Part shown: positions 53,741 through 63,002 of the stretch, in pieces | Numbering within the stretch: the stretch's first letter is position 1 | Layout of the letters: the number at the start of each line of letters is the position of its first letter | Notes under the pieces: generated by a model | Database searches by the model: none | Seen by the model: the letters and a program-made list of their open reading frames with translations, nothing else | What the model was told of the DNA's origin: nothing | Translations under genes and position numbers: made by a program | Source: Dokdonella sp. | Lineage (GTDB): Bacteria; Pseudomonadota; Gammaproteobacteria; Xanthomonadales; Rhodanobacteraceae | Reading direction: 5' to 3' | NCBI GenBank assembly: GCA_024707225.1 | Contig: JANQAE010000001.1 | Location: 1,364,001 to 1,428,000 of the forward strand | Length of the DNA stretch: 64,000 nt

Positions 53741-55066
53741 TCAGTCCGGCGCCGGCGCCAGCGAGGACACCAGCAGCCGGTCGATGCGGCGGCGGTCCAT
53801 GTCGACGACCTCGAAGCGCAGGCCGCCCCAGTCGAAATGATCGCCGACCGACGGAATCCGGCCGAGCCGGTCGAGCACCAGGCCGCCGAGCGTGTGATAG
53901 CCCGAGCGCGGATCGGGCGGCGGCGTGCCCGGGAAGATCGTCTGCAGGCGTTCGATCGGCAGCCCGGCATCGAGCAGCCAGGAGCCGTCCTCGCGACGCA
54001 CGGCCTCGTCCTCCTCGTCGCCCGAGGACGCCCACGGCAGGTCGCCGACGATCGCCTCGAGCAGGTCGCTCAGCGTGACCATGCCTTCCAGGCCGCCGTA
54101 CTCGTCGACGATCAGCGCGACCGTCGTGCGGCGGCGCCGGAACGCCTCGATCAGCTGCATCGGCGAGATCGACTCGGGCACGAACACGGCCGGCTGCGCC
54201 ATGCCCTCGATGTCGAGCTCGGCGCCGGCCAGGGCATTGCGCAGCACGTCCTTGGCGTACAGCACGCCGATCACCTGGTCCAGGCCGTCGCGACAGACCG
54301 GCCAGGTCAGGTAATGCGCGCTGGCGAGCTTGTCGCGGTTGACCTGCGGCGGATCGTCGAGGTCCAGATAGGCGATGTCCGGCCGCGGCGTCATGATCGC
54401 GGTCACGCGCAGATCGTCGAGGCGGAACACGTTGCCGACCATCGTCTGCTCGGCGTGCTCGAACACGCCGGCCTCGGTGCCCTCCTTGAGCATCGACTTG
54501 ATCTCCTCCTCGGTCACCGGCGGCTCGTTGGAGTCGCGGGCGCCGAGCAGGCCGAGCAGGAACGTGCTCGACAGGCTGAACAGGCGCACCACTGGATAGG
54601 TCAGCCGCGACAGCCAGTGCATCGGCGCGGCGATCAACGAGGCGATCGTCTCCGGATACTGCAGCGCGAAGCGCTTGGGCACCAGCTCGCCGAGCACGAC
54701 CGACAGGTAGGTGATGATCGCGACCATCGCCACGGTCGCCAGCGCCTTGCTGTACGGCGCGATCAGCGGGTACTGGTCGAACACGGTGATCAGCCGTTCG
54801 GCGATCGCGTTCTCGCCGAATGCGCCGCTGAGGATGCCGATCGTCGTGATGCCGACCTGCACGGTCGACAGGAAGTTGCCGGGATCCTGCGACAGCCGCA
54901 GCGCCATCCGCGCGCCGCCGCTGCCGGCGTCCGCGCGCTGCTGCAGCCGGGCCCGCCGCGAGGACACGATCGCGATCTCGGACATCGCGAACATGCCGTT
55001 GACGAGGATCAGGCCGAGCAGGATCAGAAATTCCACAGGACACGCCGGCAGCCGAGGGACGGCCAT
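53741..55066 (-). CDS. CNNM/CorC-HlyC family transporter-like protein
   Basis: About 441 residues. DUF21 domain at the N-terminus (FLILLGLILVNGMFAMSEIA, with the conserved Asn-Gly and Ser-Glu), GNFLSTVQVGITTIGILSGA, FGENAIAERL and LSVVLGELVPKRFALQYPE. Next comes a CBS pair (IMTPRPDIAYLDLDDPP, VGVLYAKDV-type) and a CorC/HlyC C-domain (IVDEYGGLEGMVTLSDLLEAI, GYHTLGGLVLDRLGRIP). Members relate to Mg2+/Co2+ efflux or, historically, hemolysin; the substrate is unproven. ATG 55066 is chosen; ATG 55135 and GTG 55036 are alternatives. It is divergent from lptD. Confidence 0.85.
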   Translation of the reverse strand: MAVPRLPACPVEFLILLGLILVNGMFAMSEIAIVSSRRARLQQRADAGSGGARMALRLSQDPGNFLSTVQVGITTIGILSGAFGENAIAERLITVFDQYPLIAPYSKALATVAMVAIITYLSVVLGELVPKRFALQYPETIASLIAAPMHWLSRLTYPVVRLFSLSSTFLLGLLGARDSNEPPVTEEEIKSMLKEGTEAGVFEHAEQTMVGNVFRLDDLRVTAIMTPRPDIAYLDLDDPPQVNRDKLASAHYLTWPVCRDGLDQVIGVLYAKDVLRNALAGAELDIEGMAQPAVFVPESISPMQLIEAFRRRRTTVALIVDEYGGLEGMVTLSDLLEAIVGDLPWASSGDEEDEAVRREDGSWLLDAGLPIERLQTIFPGTPPPDPRSGYHTLGGLVLDRLGRIPSVGDHFDWGGLRFEVVDMDRRRIDRLLVSSLAPAPD

Positions 55067-55158
55067 CTTAGGGGGCGCGGGCCGGCCTTGTCGCGGCGCA
55101 ACGGACGGTTTGCCGCCGCCGCGCGGATTGGGCAAGCTACGCCACTGCCCTTCTTTCC

Positions 55159-57475
55159 ATGAAGACGGTCTCCGTGCCGACTACCCGCTCAGTCCTGTTC
55201 CGCGCGCATCCGCTCGCGCTGGCCGTCGCCTTCGCGCTGCCCGCCGCCGCCCAGCCGCCCGACGCCGCGCCCGACGCGGTGCCTTCGGCGATCTCGGCCG
55301 CCACCCCGTCGTGTCCGATCGGGGCGCTGCGCTGCGCGCCCCGCAAGGCCGACTGGTCGCTGTGCAAGCCGGGCGACCTGTTCGATTTCTACGTGCCGGA
55401 CCTGCCGCGCGACGGCGACCGCGACGCTGCGCCGACCGACATCACGGCCCAGAACAGCCGCTCGACCGACGGCAACCGCTTCGAGCTGCAGGGCCAGGCC
55501 CGCGTGCAGCAGCACGACCAGCTGATCCGCGCCGACGCCTTCAGCTACGAACGCGACACCACGGCCTGGACCGCCGAGGGCCACGTCCGCTATCAGGACC
55601 GCAGCCTGCTGCTGTCGGCCGACCCGCGGCGCCGGCCGCACCGAGCCGAGCCAGAGCACGCTCGAGAACGTGCGCTACCAGCTGATCGACGCGCGTGGCA
55701 ACGGGGCGGCCGCGACCGCGACGATGCCGGACCAGACCCACGCGCATCTGACCCAGTCCACGTTCACGACCTGCGACCTGGACGCGCCGCAATGGCATTT
55801 CGCGGTGCGCGACCTGACGCTGGACCAGGACGAGGGCGTCGGCCGCGGCCGCGACGTGACGTTCCACATCGGCGACGTGCCGGTGTTCTGGCTGCCGTAC
55901 GCGCGCTTCCCGCTCGACGACCGCCGCGTGTCGGGCTTTCTCTATCCGACGATCGGCTACAGCAACCAGCGCGGTTTCGACCTGACGCTGCCGTACTACC
56001 TCAACCTCGCGCCGAACTACGACGCCACGCTGTATCCGCGCCTGATGACGCACCGCGGCCTGATGCTCGGCGGCGAATTCCGCTATCTGACCGCCGGCAG
56101 CAACGGCGAGCTCGACTTCACCTACCTGCCCGACGACCGCGACGCCGATCGCGACCGCGGCCTGTTCCACTGGCGCAACGCGACCGTGTTCAACGCCAAC
56201 TGGGGCGCCAGCATCGATCTGAACCATGCCTCGGACGACCGCTATTTCGAGGACTTCGGACGCAGCCTCAACATGGCCGCGACCAGTCTGCTGCCGTCCA
56301 GCGCCTATCTGAACGGCCGCGGCACCTGGTGGACCGCCAGCTTCGGCGCGGACCGCTACCAGATCACCGATCCGGAGCTACCCGGCATCGCCGAACCGTA
56401 CCGCCGCCTGCCGCGCGCGACGTTCGAGGGCGAGAAGGCGCTGTTCGGCGGCCTGGACTGGGGCGTCAAGTCCGAGTTCGTCGCGTTCAGCAAGGACGAT
56501 GCGCTCGACGGCCAGCGCCTGGACCTGTATCCGTATCTGGCCTACCCGATCGAGCGCGCCGGCTGGTTCGTGCGACCGGAGATCGGCTACCGCCACACGA
56601 CCTACAACCTGGACCGCGACCGCAACGACACGCCCGATCGCGGCGTGCCGATCTACAGCCTCGATGCCGGCCTGATCTTCGAGCGCGGCTTCACGCTCGG
56701 CGACCACGCCTGGACGCAGACGCTCGAGCCGCGCCTGTACTACCTGCGTGTGCCGTACCGCAACCAGGACGACATCCCGATCTTCGACACGCAGATCGTG
56801 CCGTTCTCGTTCGGCCAGATGTTCCGCAGCAATGCCTTCGTCGGCGCCGACCGTCAGGCCGACGCGAACAACCTGACGCTGGCGCTGACCACGCGCGTGC
56901 TCGACGACGCGACCGGCGATGAGCGGCTGTCGGCCAGCGTCGGCCAGATCCGCTACTTCGACGAGCAGCGCGTGCAGCTGCCGGGCGTGGCGCCGACCGA
57001 CTGGAACGGCTCGGCCTATGTCGGCAACCTGACGCTGAGCCTCAATCCGCGCTGGCGCCTGACCGTCGACCAGCAGTGGAATCCGAACAGCGACCGCACC
57101 GATCTGTCGGCGGTCGGCGTGCAGCACCGCTTCGGCGCCGAGGGCGTGCTGAACCTGTCGTACCGCTTCCGCCGCGGCTTCATCGAGCAGGCCGACGCCT
57201 CGGCGCTGATCCCGATCGGCACGAACTGGCGCATCGTGGCGCGCAACAACTACTCGCTCAACGAGAGCAAGACGCTCGAACGCTTCGTCGGTCTCGAGCG
57301 CGACAGCTGCTGCACGGCCTGGCGCGTGATCGCGCGCGAGTGGGTGCGCAACGTCGAGGGCGAGCTCGACAAGGCGCTGTTCTTCGAAATCGAGTTCAAG
57401 GGCGTCGGCGCGTTCGGCCAGCGCAGCGAGGACTTCCTGACGCGCGCGGTGCGCGGCTACCAGTCGCGCTGGTAA
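55159..57475 (+). CDS. lptD: LPS-assembly protein LptD (frameshifted)
   Basis: Outer-membrane channel that inserts LPS with LptE. The first frame has a signal peptide (ALAVAFALPAAAQ), a Cys pair (SCPIGALRCAPRKADWSLC) and the OstA/LptA-like region FELQGQARVQQHDQLIRADA. Near 55628-55632 the frame shifts and continues LENVRYQLIDARGNGAAATA, FTTCDLDAPQWHFAVRDLTL and the LptD barrel (LPYARFPLDDRRVSGFLYPT, RLMTHRGLMLGGEFRYLT, FVGLERDSCCTAWRVIAREW with its paired Cys). The end is KGVGAFGQRSEDFL then a short tail. Essential in most relatives, so the frameshift is probably a sequencing error. surA, pdxA and ksgA, the usual downstream genes, are absent. Confidence 0.92.
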
Positions 57476-57533
57476 GCGGCCTACGGCGCGGCTGCCTCGC
57501 GATCGCCTCATCCGCTGGCGCGGCGGCCGAGAA

Positions 57534-57562
57534 CGCGCCCGTACTGTGTCGGCACGGGCGCG
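57534..57562. terminator. Inverted repeat between convergent genes, possible terminator
   Basis: CGCGCCCGT (57534-57542) pairs with ACGGGCGCG (57554-57562), 9 bp with an 11-base loop, midway between the ends of lptD and the convergent phytase-like gene. Without T-runs its strength as a terminator is uncertain. Confidence 0.45.
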
Positions 57563-57571
57563 TCGGTTCGC

Positions 57572-60397
57572 TCAGTACGCGTCGAATCCGTCGCGGAACA
57601 GCACCTCGGCCAGGCTGTACAGCGTGGTCGTGCCGCTGATCTCGTTGGCGACCGCGATCATCGCCTCACCGGTCGGGCTGTCGGCCGCCGGAATGAAGAC
57701 GATGCCCTCCGGACCGAGGTCACCGGCTGCGTCCGGCGCCGCGTCCAGATCGACGACGACGCTAAAGTCGCGGTTGTTGACGTAGCCGGCGAACGTCGCC
57801 GCATACGGATCGGTCACGTCGAACACCGCGATGCCGCCGATCCGCTCCAGGCCGACGAATGCGTAGGTGCGGCCGTTCGGCAGCGTGCCGACAGCCAGCG
57901 CCTCGGGCTCCGGCCCCTTGTTGTCGCTGCGCGAGTCGAAGCTCTGGTTGGCCTCGTTGTCGGCGTTGAAATCGGCCGGATGGCGCACCGCGGTGACCTG
58001 CTCGAGCAGGTCGCCGGAGTCGAACACGAGATTGCCGTATTGATCCCAGATCGCCATCGAGCGGCTGCCGAGGATCTGCAGACGGTCGAAGTCGCCGTCG
58101 CCGTCGAGATCGCCGTCGATCGTCGAGGCGTTGAGGCGGCCGAGCTGCGCATTGGCCTGCAGCGCGGCCGCATCCGGGAATGCGGCCGGATCGAGGTCGA
58201 GACCGGCGATGCGCGCGACCTCGCCGCGATCGTCGCCCTCGCCGGCGCTCGCGTAGAACGTGCGACCGCCGGCGCTGAACGCGGCGATCGAATCGGCCAT
58301 GTGCATGCCGTAGACCGGCCACTGACGGATGTCGATCGAAGGACCGTCGCGGTCGGACGCGTCCAGGCCCGACGGCGTGTCGAAGCTGAGCAGGCCGAGC
58401 TGGATCGGCGTGGGCTGCGCGTCGAGCGGCACGCTGCCGTCCGGCGGTATCGGCAGCGGCTGCGGCGCGATGCCGAAGTCGTTGTCGTTGATCAGCGCCA
58501 GGCGGCCGTCCGGCAGCGCGGCCAGGCCCTCGAGCTTGTCGCCGAGGTGGTAGCCCAGCGACGGCAGGTTGCCGACCTTGAGCTTGGACACCGCGCGGAT
58601 GCCGGCCGCGACCAGATCGTCCGGCGTGTGCTGCTCGAGCGTCCTGCCCGGCAGCAGCGCCGGTGCGCCGGCCGCACGCAGATTGGTCGCGCCGGTCAGC
58701 ATGAACTCGAACAGCATCTTCTTGCCGCTGCGCTCGACCGAATCGTCGCGCTCGACGATCGCGAAGCGGCCGCCACCGAGGTACGCCGCATCGCCGATCT
58801 TGTCGGTGTTCTGCTCGCGAAAGCCGGTCTTGTCGATCAGATAGACGTACTCGGCCACGACCTCGCCGCTGGCCGGGTCGATGCCGAGCATGCGGATGAC
58901 CTTCGAGGCATTGCTGGCCGCCGTGTTCGGGTTCGCCAGCGGCGTCTGGATGAACGCGTAGAGCACGCCGGCATCGGTATCGAGCGCCATGCCCTCGAAG
59001 CCGCGGTTCGGGCGGCGCCTGGCGTACTCGGCCGGCAGCGTCTCGCGGCCGTAGTGGCCGACCGGCTGGCCGCCGAGCGCGGCCGTGCCGGCCGGCACCA
59101 GGCGATCGATCAGACGGCCGTCGGCGCCGACGTGGTAGATCGCCGGCCGGTACTCGTCGACCATCCAGTAGCTGCCGTCCGGCGCGACGACCAGGCCCTC
59201 GATGTCGGCGCCGAGCGGATCGAGCGGCAGCGGCTGCCCGTTCAGATCGACCGGCTCCTCGTCGACGCCGCCGCCGATGTTCGGCAGGCCGGTCATCGGT
59301 GTGACCCCGTCGGCCTGGAACAGCATCAGCTGCTGGCCGAGCGCGATCGCGCCAGTCGCCGGATCGAACGTGAAGCGCACGATGCGCGGCTGATAGTCCG
59401 GCAGCACGAACGGCCGCTCGAGCACGCCGTCGCCGTCGACATCGGTCGGCTCGCCGTTCGGGCCGCGGTCCGGCACCGTCACGAACCTCATCAGGCCGCT
59501 GCTCGCCTCGACACCCTCGAACCACAGACCCGAGAAGCCGCCGAGCCGGATCGTCTGACCGGCCGGCGTCGTGCCGAGCACCGGCAGCGGCGGGAAGTCG
59601 TGCGTCTCCACGCGCGGCAGACCGCGGCCGTGGTCCTTGAGGCCCGCCGCGACGATGTCGAGGATCTCGGCCTTGGCCAGATCGACCACCGCGAACGCAT
59701 TGGCCTCCTGCAGCGAGACGAACGCGACGGCGCCGTCCGGCGCGGCCGCGATGTACTCAGGCTCCAGGTCGACGCTGGCCGCGCGCCCCGGAAACACGCG
59801 CACGCCCTTGGCGCGCAGCTCGGCCTCGCGGCCGTCGAACGCGCCGAAGCCGACCGTCGTCGCGGTCGCCTGCGCGACGCCGGCCGCCAGATCGACGATC
59901 GTCACCGAGCCCGGCGGATCGAGCGCGTCGACCGGCTCGCCCTCGTCGGCCGACATCAGATAGCGGCCGTCCGGACTGAAGCTGACGTGGTCCGGCAGCA
60001 CGCCGGCCGGGAACGTGCGCAGGTGCTGGCCGGCCGTGTCGAACAGCGCGATCGCACCGGCCTGGGTGCCGTCCGCGGCCGGCAGGGCCGCCGCGAGCAG
60101 GCCGTTGCGGACCGCCACGCTGGTCAGGCTGCCGCCGTAGGGCGAGACGTCGATGCTGAAGGCCAGCGCCGGTGCATCGGGATCGGCGACGTCGAGCACG
60201 TCGATGCGATCGGTCGCGCCGTTGGTCACGAACAGGCGCCGCGTCGCGGCGTCGTAGGCGACGATCTCGGCGCCGGCGGTGACGCCGGAGCGGTAGGTAC
60301 CGTGCTGGCGCAGCGCGATCGGTTCGGCCGCGGCGATCGTGGCCAGCGGCAGCAGGGCGGCGAGAATCGCCGCGGACAGGCGCGAGGGCGAGTGCAT
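57572..60397 (-). CDS. Exported esterase-like/phytase-like protein (choice-of-anchor I type)
   Basis: A 941-residue exported protein with a signal peptide (LSAAILAALLPLATIAAAE). The first third is a beta-propeller of choice-of-anchor I type (IVAYDAATRRLFVTNGATDR, HVSFSPDGRYLMSADEGEP, LEPEYIAAAPDGAVAFVSLQ). The middle is an esterase-like phytase domain (PVLGTTPAGQTIRLGGFSGL, FEGVEASSGLMRFVTVPDRG, ADIEGLVVAPDGSYWMVDEY, NRGFEGMALDTDAGVLYAFI). The last third returns to propeller sequence (PEPEALAVGTLPNGRTYAFV) and ends EVLFRDGFDAY. Phosphatase or phytase activity is plausible but untested. ATG 60397; a GTG 12 bases earlier is an alternative. Confidence 0.82.
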   Translation of the reverse strand: MHSPSRLSAAILAALLPLATIAAAEPIALRQHGTYRSGVTAGAEIVAYDAATRRLFVTNGATDRIDVLDVADPDAPALAFSIDVSPYGGSLTSVAVRNGLLAAALPAADGTQAGAIALFDTAGQHLRTFPAGVLPDHVSFSPDGRYLMSADEGEPVDALDPPGSVTIVDLAAGVAQATATTVGFGAFDGREAELRAKGVRVFPGRAASVDLEPEYIAAAPDGAVAFVSLQEANAFAVVDLAKAEILDIVAAGLKDHGRGLPRVETHDFPPLPVLGTTPAGQTIRLGGFSGLWFEGVEASSGLMRFVTVPDRGPNGEPTDVDGDGVLERPFVLPDYQPRIVRFTFDPATGAIALGQQLMLFQADGVTPMTGLPNIGGGVDEEPVDLNGQPLPLDPLGADIEGLVVAPDGSYWMVDEYRPAIYHVGADGRLIDRLVPAGTAALGGQPVGHYGRETLPAEYARRRPNRGFEGMALDTDAGVLYAFIQTPLANPNTAASNASKVIRMLGIDPASGEVVAEYVYLIDKTGFREQNTDKIGDAAYLGGGRFAIVERDDSVERSGKKMLFEFMLTGATNLRAAGAPALLPGRTLEQHTPDDLVAAGIRAVSKLKVGNLPSLGYHLGDKLEGLAALPDGRLALINDNDFGIAPQPLPIPPDGSVPLDAQPTPIQLGLLSFDTPSGLDASDRDGPSIDIRQWPVYGMHMADSIAAFSAGGRTFYASAGEGDDRGEVARIAGLDLDPAAFPDAAALQANAQLGRLNASTIDGDLDGDGDFDRLQILGSRSMAIWDQYGNLVFDSGDLLEQVTAVRHPADFNADNEANQSFDSRSDNKGPEPEALAVGTLPNGRTYAFVGLERIGGIAVFDVTDPYAATFAGYVNNRDFSVVVDLDAAPDAAGDLGPEGIVFIPAADSPTGEAMIAVANEISGTTTLYSLAEVLFRDGFDAY

Positions 60398-60516
60398 GAG
60401 TCGGGACACCGTCAGGGGAGGAAGAGGGCGCGCAAGTAGACCCGCGCGAGTTTTCAGCCGTCTTACGGTCCGTGCGCGAGCCGCGCGGACCGTGACGCCG
60501 ATCGTGCGGACGGACC

Positions 60517-61434
60517 TCAGCGGCCGACGCCTTCGCGCAGCCGGCGCCAGGCGTCGAGCAGGCGGCCCGACAGCGAAGCGCCCGGCGCGCGCGGCGCTTC
60601 CACTTCGTGCCGGCGCTGCAGACGCGGCGTCGCGCGCAGCTGCGTATGGCGTTCCAGCGCCGAGATCAGGCAGCGCCGCAGCAGCTCGCGTACCGGCGGA
60701 TCGAGCAGGAAGCGGAAGATCTGGCCCTCGTTGATCAGGCCGATCGCGAGCCGGCTGTCGCGGATCGACGAGACCGCGATCACCAGCATCGCCGGCCGCA
60801 GCGCCTTCAGGCGCTTGATCGCGTCGACGACGTCGCCGGTCGCGTCGGTCAGCACGGCGACGAGCACCGCCACCTCGCGTCGCGCCAGCTCGCCGAGCGC
60901 CTGCTCGACGTCGGCGGCCCGGCCGACCGCGATCGACGGCGGCAACAGCGCCCGCACGGTCGCGGCCATCGCCGTGTCGGCGTCGAGCACCAGCACCTGC
61001 GCCGCGGCCGGAACCGTCTCGCGAGCCGGCGCTGGCGCCGCCGGTGCCTCGGCCAGATCCTCGCGCGCGATCTGCGCCGCGCGCAGCACCGTGTCGATCA
61101 GGTAGGCGCCGTCCCAGGGCTTCTCGACGAAACGGTAGATCTCGCCGTCGTTGACCGAGGCGGCCACCGCATCCAGATCGGCATAGCCGGTCAGCAGAAT
61201 CCGCATCGTCGCCGGCGAGCGCCGCGCGACCTCGCGCAGCACCTCCACGCCGCTGATCACCGGCATGCGCTGATCGCTGACGACGACGTGGACCGGGCGC
61301 GTGGCGACCCAGCCGTAGACCTCGGCCGCCGAGGTCGTCGCCAGCACCTCGGCGCGGCCGCGCAGCAGCATCCGCAGCGAGCGCAGGATGCGTTCCTCGT
61401 CGTCGATGAAGACCACGGTCGGCAAGGCGCTCAT
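60517..61434 (-). CDS. Response regulator with two receiver domains, the second degenerate
   Basis: A 305-residue protein. Receiver 1 (about residues 1-125) has the acidic pair DDEE, phospho-acceptor Asp in VVVSDQRMPVISG and Lys in NDGEIYRFVEKPWDGAYL. Receiver 2 (about 150-270) has the same layout, including EGQIFRFLLDPPVRELLRR, but lacks the conserved Lys (FLLDP for FVEKP) and its phospho-acceptor region is TDATGD. A basic tail ends the protein. There is no DNA-binding or enzymatic output domain. Its ATG overlaps the stop of the adjacent kinase gene (ATGA), so the pair is coupled. Confidence 0.82.
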   Translation of the reverse strand: MSALPTVVFIDDEERILRSLRMLLRGRAEVLATTSAAEVYGWVATRPVHVVVSDQRMPVISGVEVLREVARRSPATMRILLTGYADLDAVAASVNDGEIYRFVEKPWDGAYLIDTVLRAAQIAREDLAEAPAAPAPARETVPAAAQVLVLDADTAMAATVRALLPPSIAVGRAADVEQALGELARREVAVLVAVLTDATGDVVDAIKRLKALRPAMLVIAVSSIRDSRLAIGLINEGQIFRFLLDPPVRELLRRCLISALERHTQLRATPRLQRRHEVEAPRAPGASLSGRLLDAWRRLREGVGR

Positions 61435-62804
61435 GCGCGCGCTCCGTCCGCGGCCGCCCGGCCGGCCAGCGGCAGCGCAACGACGAAGCGCGTGCCGACG
61501 CCGGGCCTGGACGCGACGCGGATCAGGCCGCCGTGCTGCTCGACGATCTGATGCGCGATCGCCAGCCCCAGGCCAGTGCCCTGCCCGACCGGCTTGGTCG
61601 TGAAGAACGGATCGAAGATCCGCTGCATGTCCTCGGCCGCGATGCCCTTGCCGTTGTCCTCGACCAGGATCAGCAGCCGCTCGCCGAGCACCTGCGTACG
61701 CACGATGATGCGGCCGCGGTCGTGTTCGATCGCCTGCGCGGCGTTGCCGAGCAGGTTCAGCAGCACCTGGTTGATTTGCGCCGGCGCGCAGTCGATCGCC
61801 GGCGCCTCGGCCACTGTGCGCACGACCTCGATGCCACGCCGGTCGAGGATGTGCTGCACGATGCGCAGCGCGCCGTCGATCAGATGGTTGACGTCGGCCT
61901 TCTGCGTGCGCGCCTGGTCGAGCCGGCTGAAATCCTTCAGATGGCCGATCAGCTCGCCGATCTGGGTCAGGCCGTGCAGCGTGTCCTCGAGCAGACCGGA
62001 CAGGTCCGCCAGCGCCGCCGCGTCGATGCGGCCGCGCAGCTCGGCCAGCGCCGCCATGCGCGCCGGCAGATCGGCCGGCGGCTCGCCGCCGTCGAACAGG
62101 GCGCCGAGTACGGCCTCGCCGGCGCCGACCAGTTCGGTCGCGTCGGCCAGCGCCCCGCGCGTCATCTCGACGTTGTTGCGCACGTAGCCGAGCGGCGTGT
62201 TGATCTCGTGCACCAGGCCCGCGACCATCTGGCCGAGCGAGGCCATCTTCTCGGACTGGATCAGCTGCAGCTGCGAGGCGCGCACGCGATCGTAGGCGGC
62301 CTGCAGCTCGCGGTTGCGCTGCGCCAGGCGCGCATCCATCGCGCGCAGCACGTCGAGCACGACACCGGTGCCGAGGTAGGCGCCGTCCGCATCGGTCAGG
62401 ATGAAGTCCTCGGTGATCGGGCTGCGCACGTGCTCGGCGATCAGGCGTGCCGCGTCCTGGATCGGCGTGGCGACCGGCAGTACCAGGACCTCGCGGTTGG
62501 CCATCTCCCCGATCGGGCGCCGGCCGAAGATCTCGCGCCCGTACGGCATCAGGAAGATGCGCATCAGCGCGTAGCGGCTGATCGCGCCGACCGGCCGGCC
62601 CTCGTGCACGATCGGCAGCGACAGCAGGCCTTCGTGGCGCGCATCGAGCATGTGATCGGCCACTGCAGCGACCGGCGTATCGACGCCGAGCGCAGCGGTG
62701 CGGCGCAGCAGGGCCGACAGGCCAGGCGGCTGTGCGGCCTGTGGCGGCCCGGCCGCCGCGGTCGTGGCGGCGGCATCGCTGGATGGAAGAGGATTGGACG
62801 CCAT
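61431..62804 (-). CDS. CBS/ACT-type sensor histidine kinase
   Basis: A 457-residue soluble kinase with no membrane segment. The N-terminus holds a CBS-like pair (VAAVADHMLDARHEGLLSLP, PVGAISRYALMRIFLMPYGR, DFILTDADGAYLGTGVVLDV) that may bind nucleotides. A helical linker leads to the H-box MASLGQMVAGLVHEINTPLG, the N-box NQVLLNLLGNAAQAI, D-box VEDNGKGIAAEDMQRIFDPF and G-box GTGLGLAIAHQIVEQHGG. The kinase core is of the NtrB-like type. ATG 62804 is the first plausible start. It is divergent from the CadC-like gene. Confidence 0.86.
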   Translation of the reverse strand: MASNPLPSSDAAATTAAAGPPQAAQPPGLSALLRRTAALGVDTPVAAVADHMLDARHEGLLSLPIVHEGRPVGAISRYALMRIFLMPYGREIFGRRPIGEMANREVLVLPVATPIQDAARLIAEHVRSPITEDFILTDADGAYLGTGVVLDVLRAMDARLAQRNRELQAAYDRVRASQLQLIQSEKMASLGQMVAGLVHEINTPLGYVRNNVEMTRGALADATELVGAGEAVLGALFDGGEPPADLPARMAALAELRGRIDAAALADLSGLLEDTLHGLTQIGELIGHLKDFSRLDQARTQKADVNHLIDGALRIVQHILDRRGIEVVRTVAEAPAIDCAPAQINQVLLNLLGNAAQAIEHDRGRIIVRTQVLGERLLILVEDNGKGIAAEDMQRIFDPFFTTKPVGQGTGLGLAIAHQIVEQHGGLIRVASRPGVGTRFVVALPLAGRAAADGARA

Positions 62805-63002
62805 GAAGAACCCCGAGCGCGGGCGCGCGACAGCCGGCGGCCCGCTGCCCGCCCCCTGATCGGTCGGTGCATTGCAGATGTGCAACGCCCAGCATGACCT
62901 GCTTGCGCGAAAGCCGTGTGACAGACGCGATGCCGCGCACACGCGATCGGCCGGCCGCGCTTCTATACTGCCGCGGGGCCGGGACGACCCGGCGGGGGAT
63001 GC

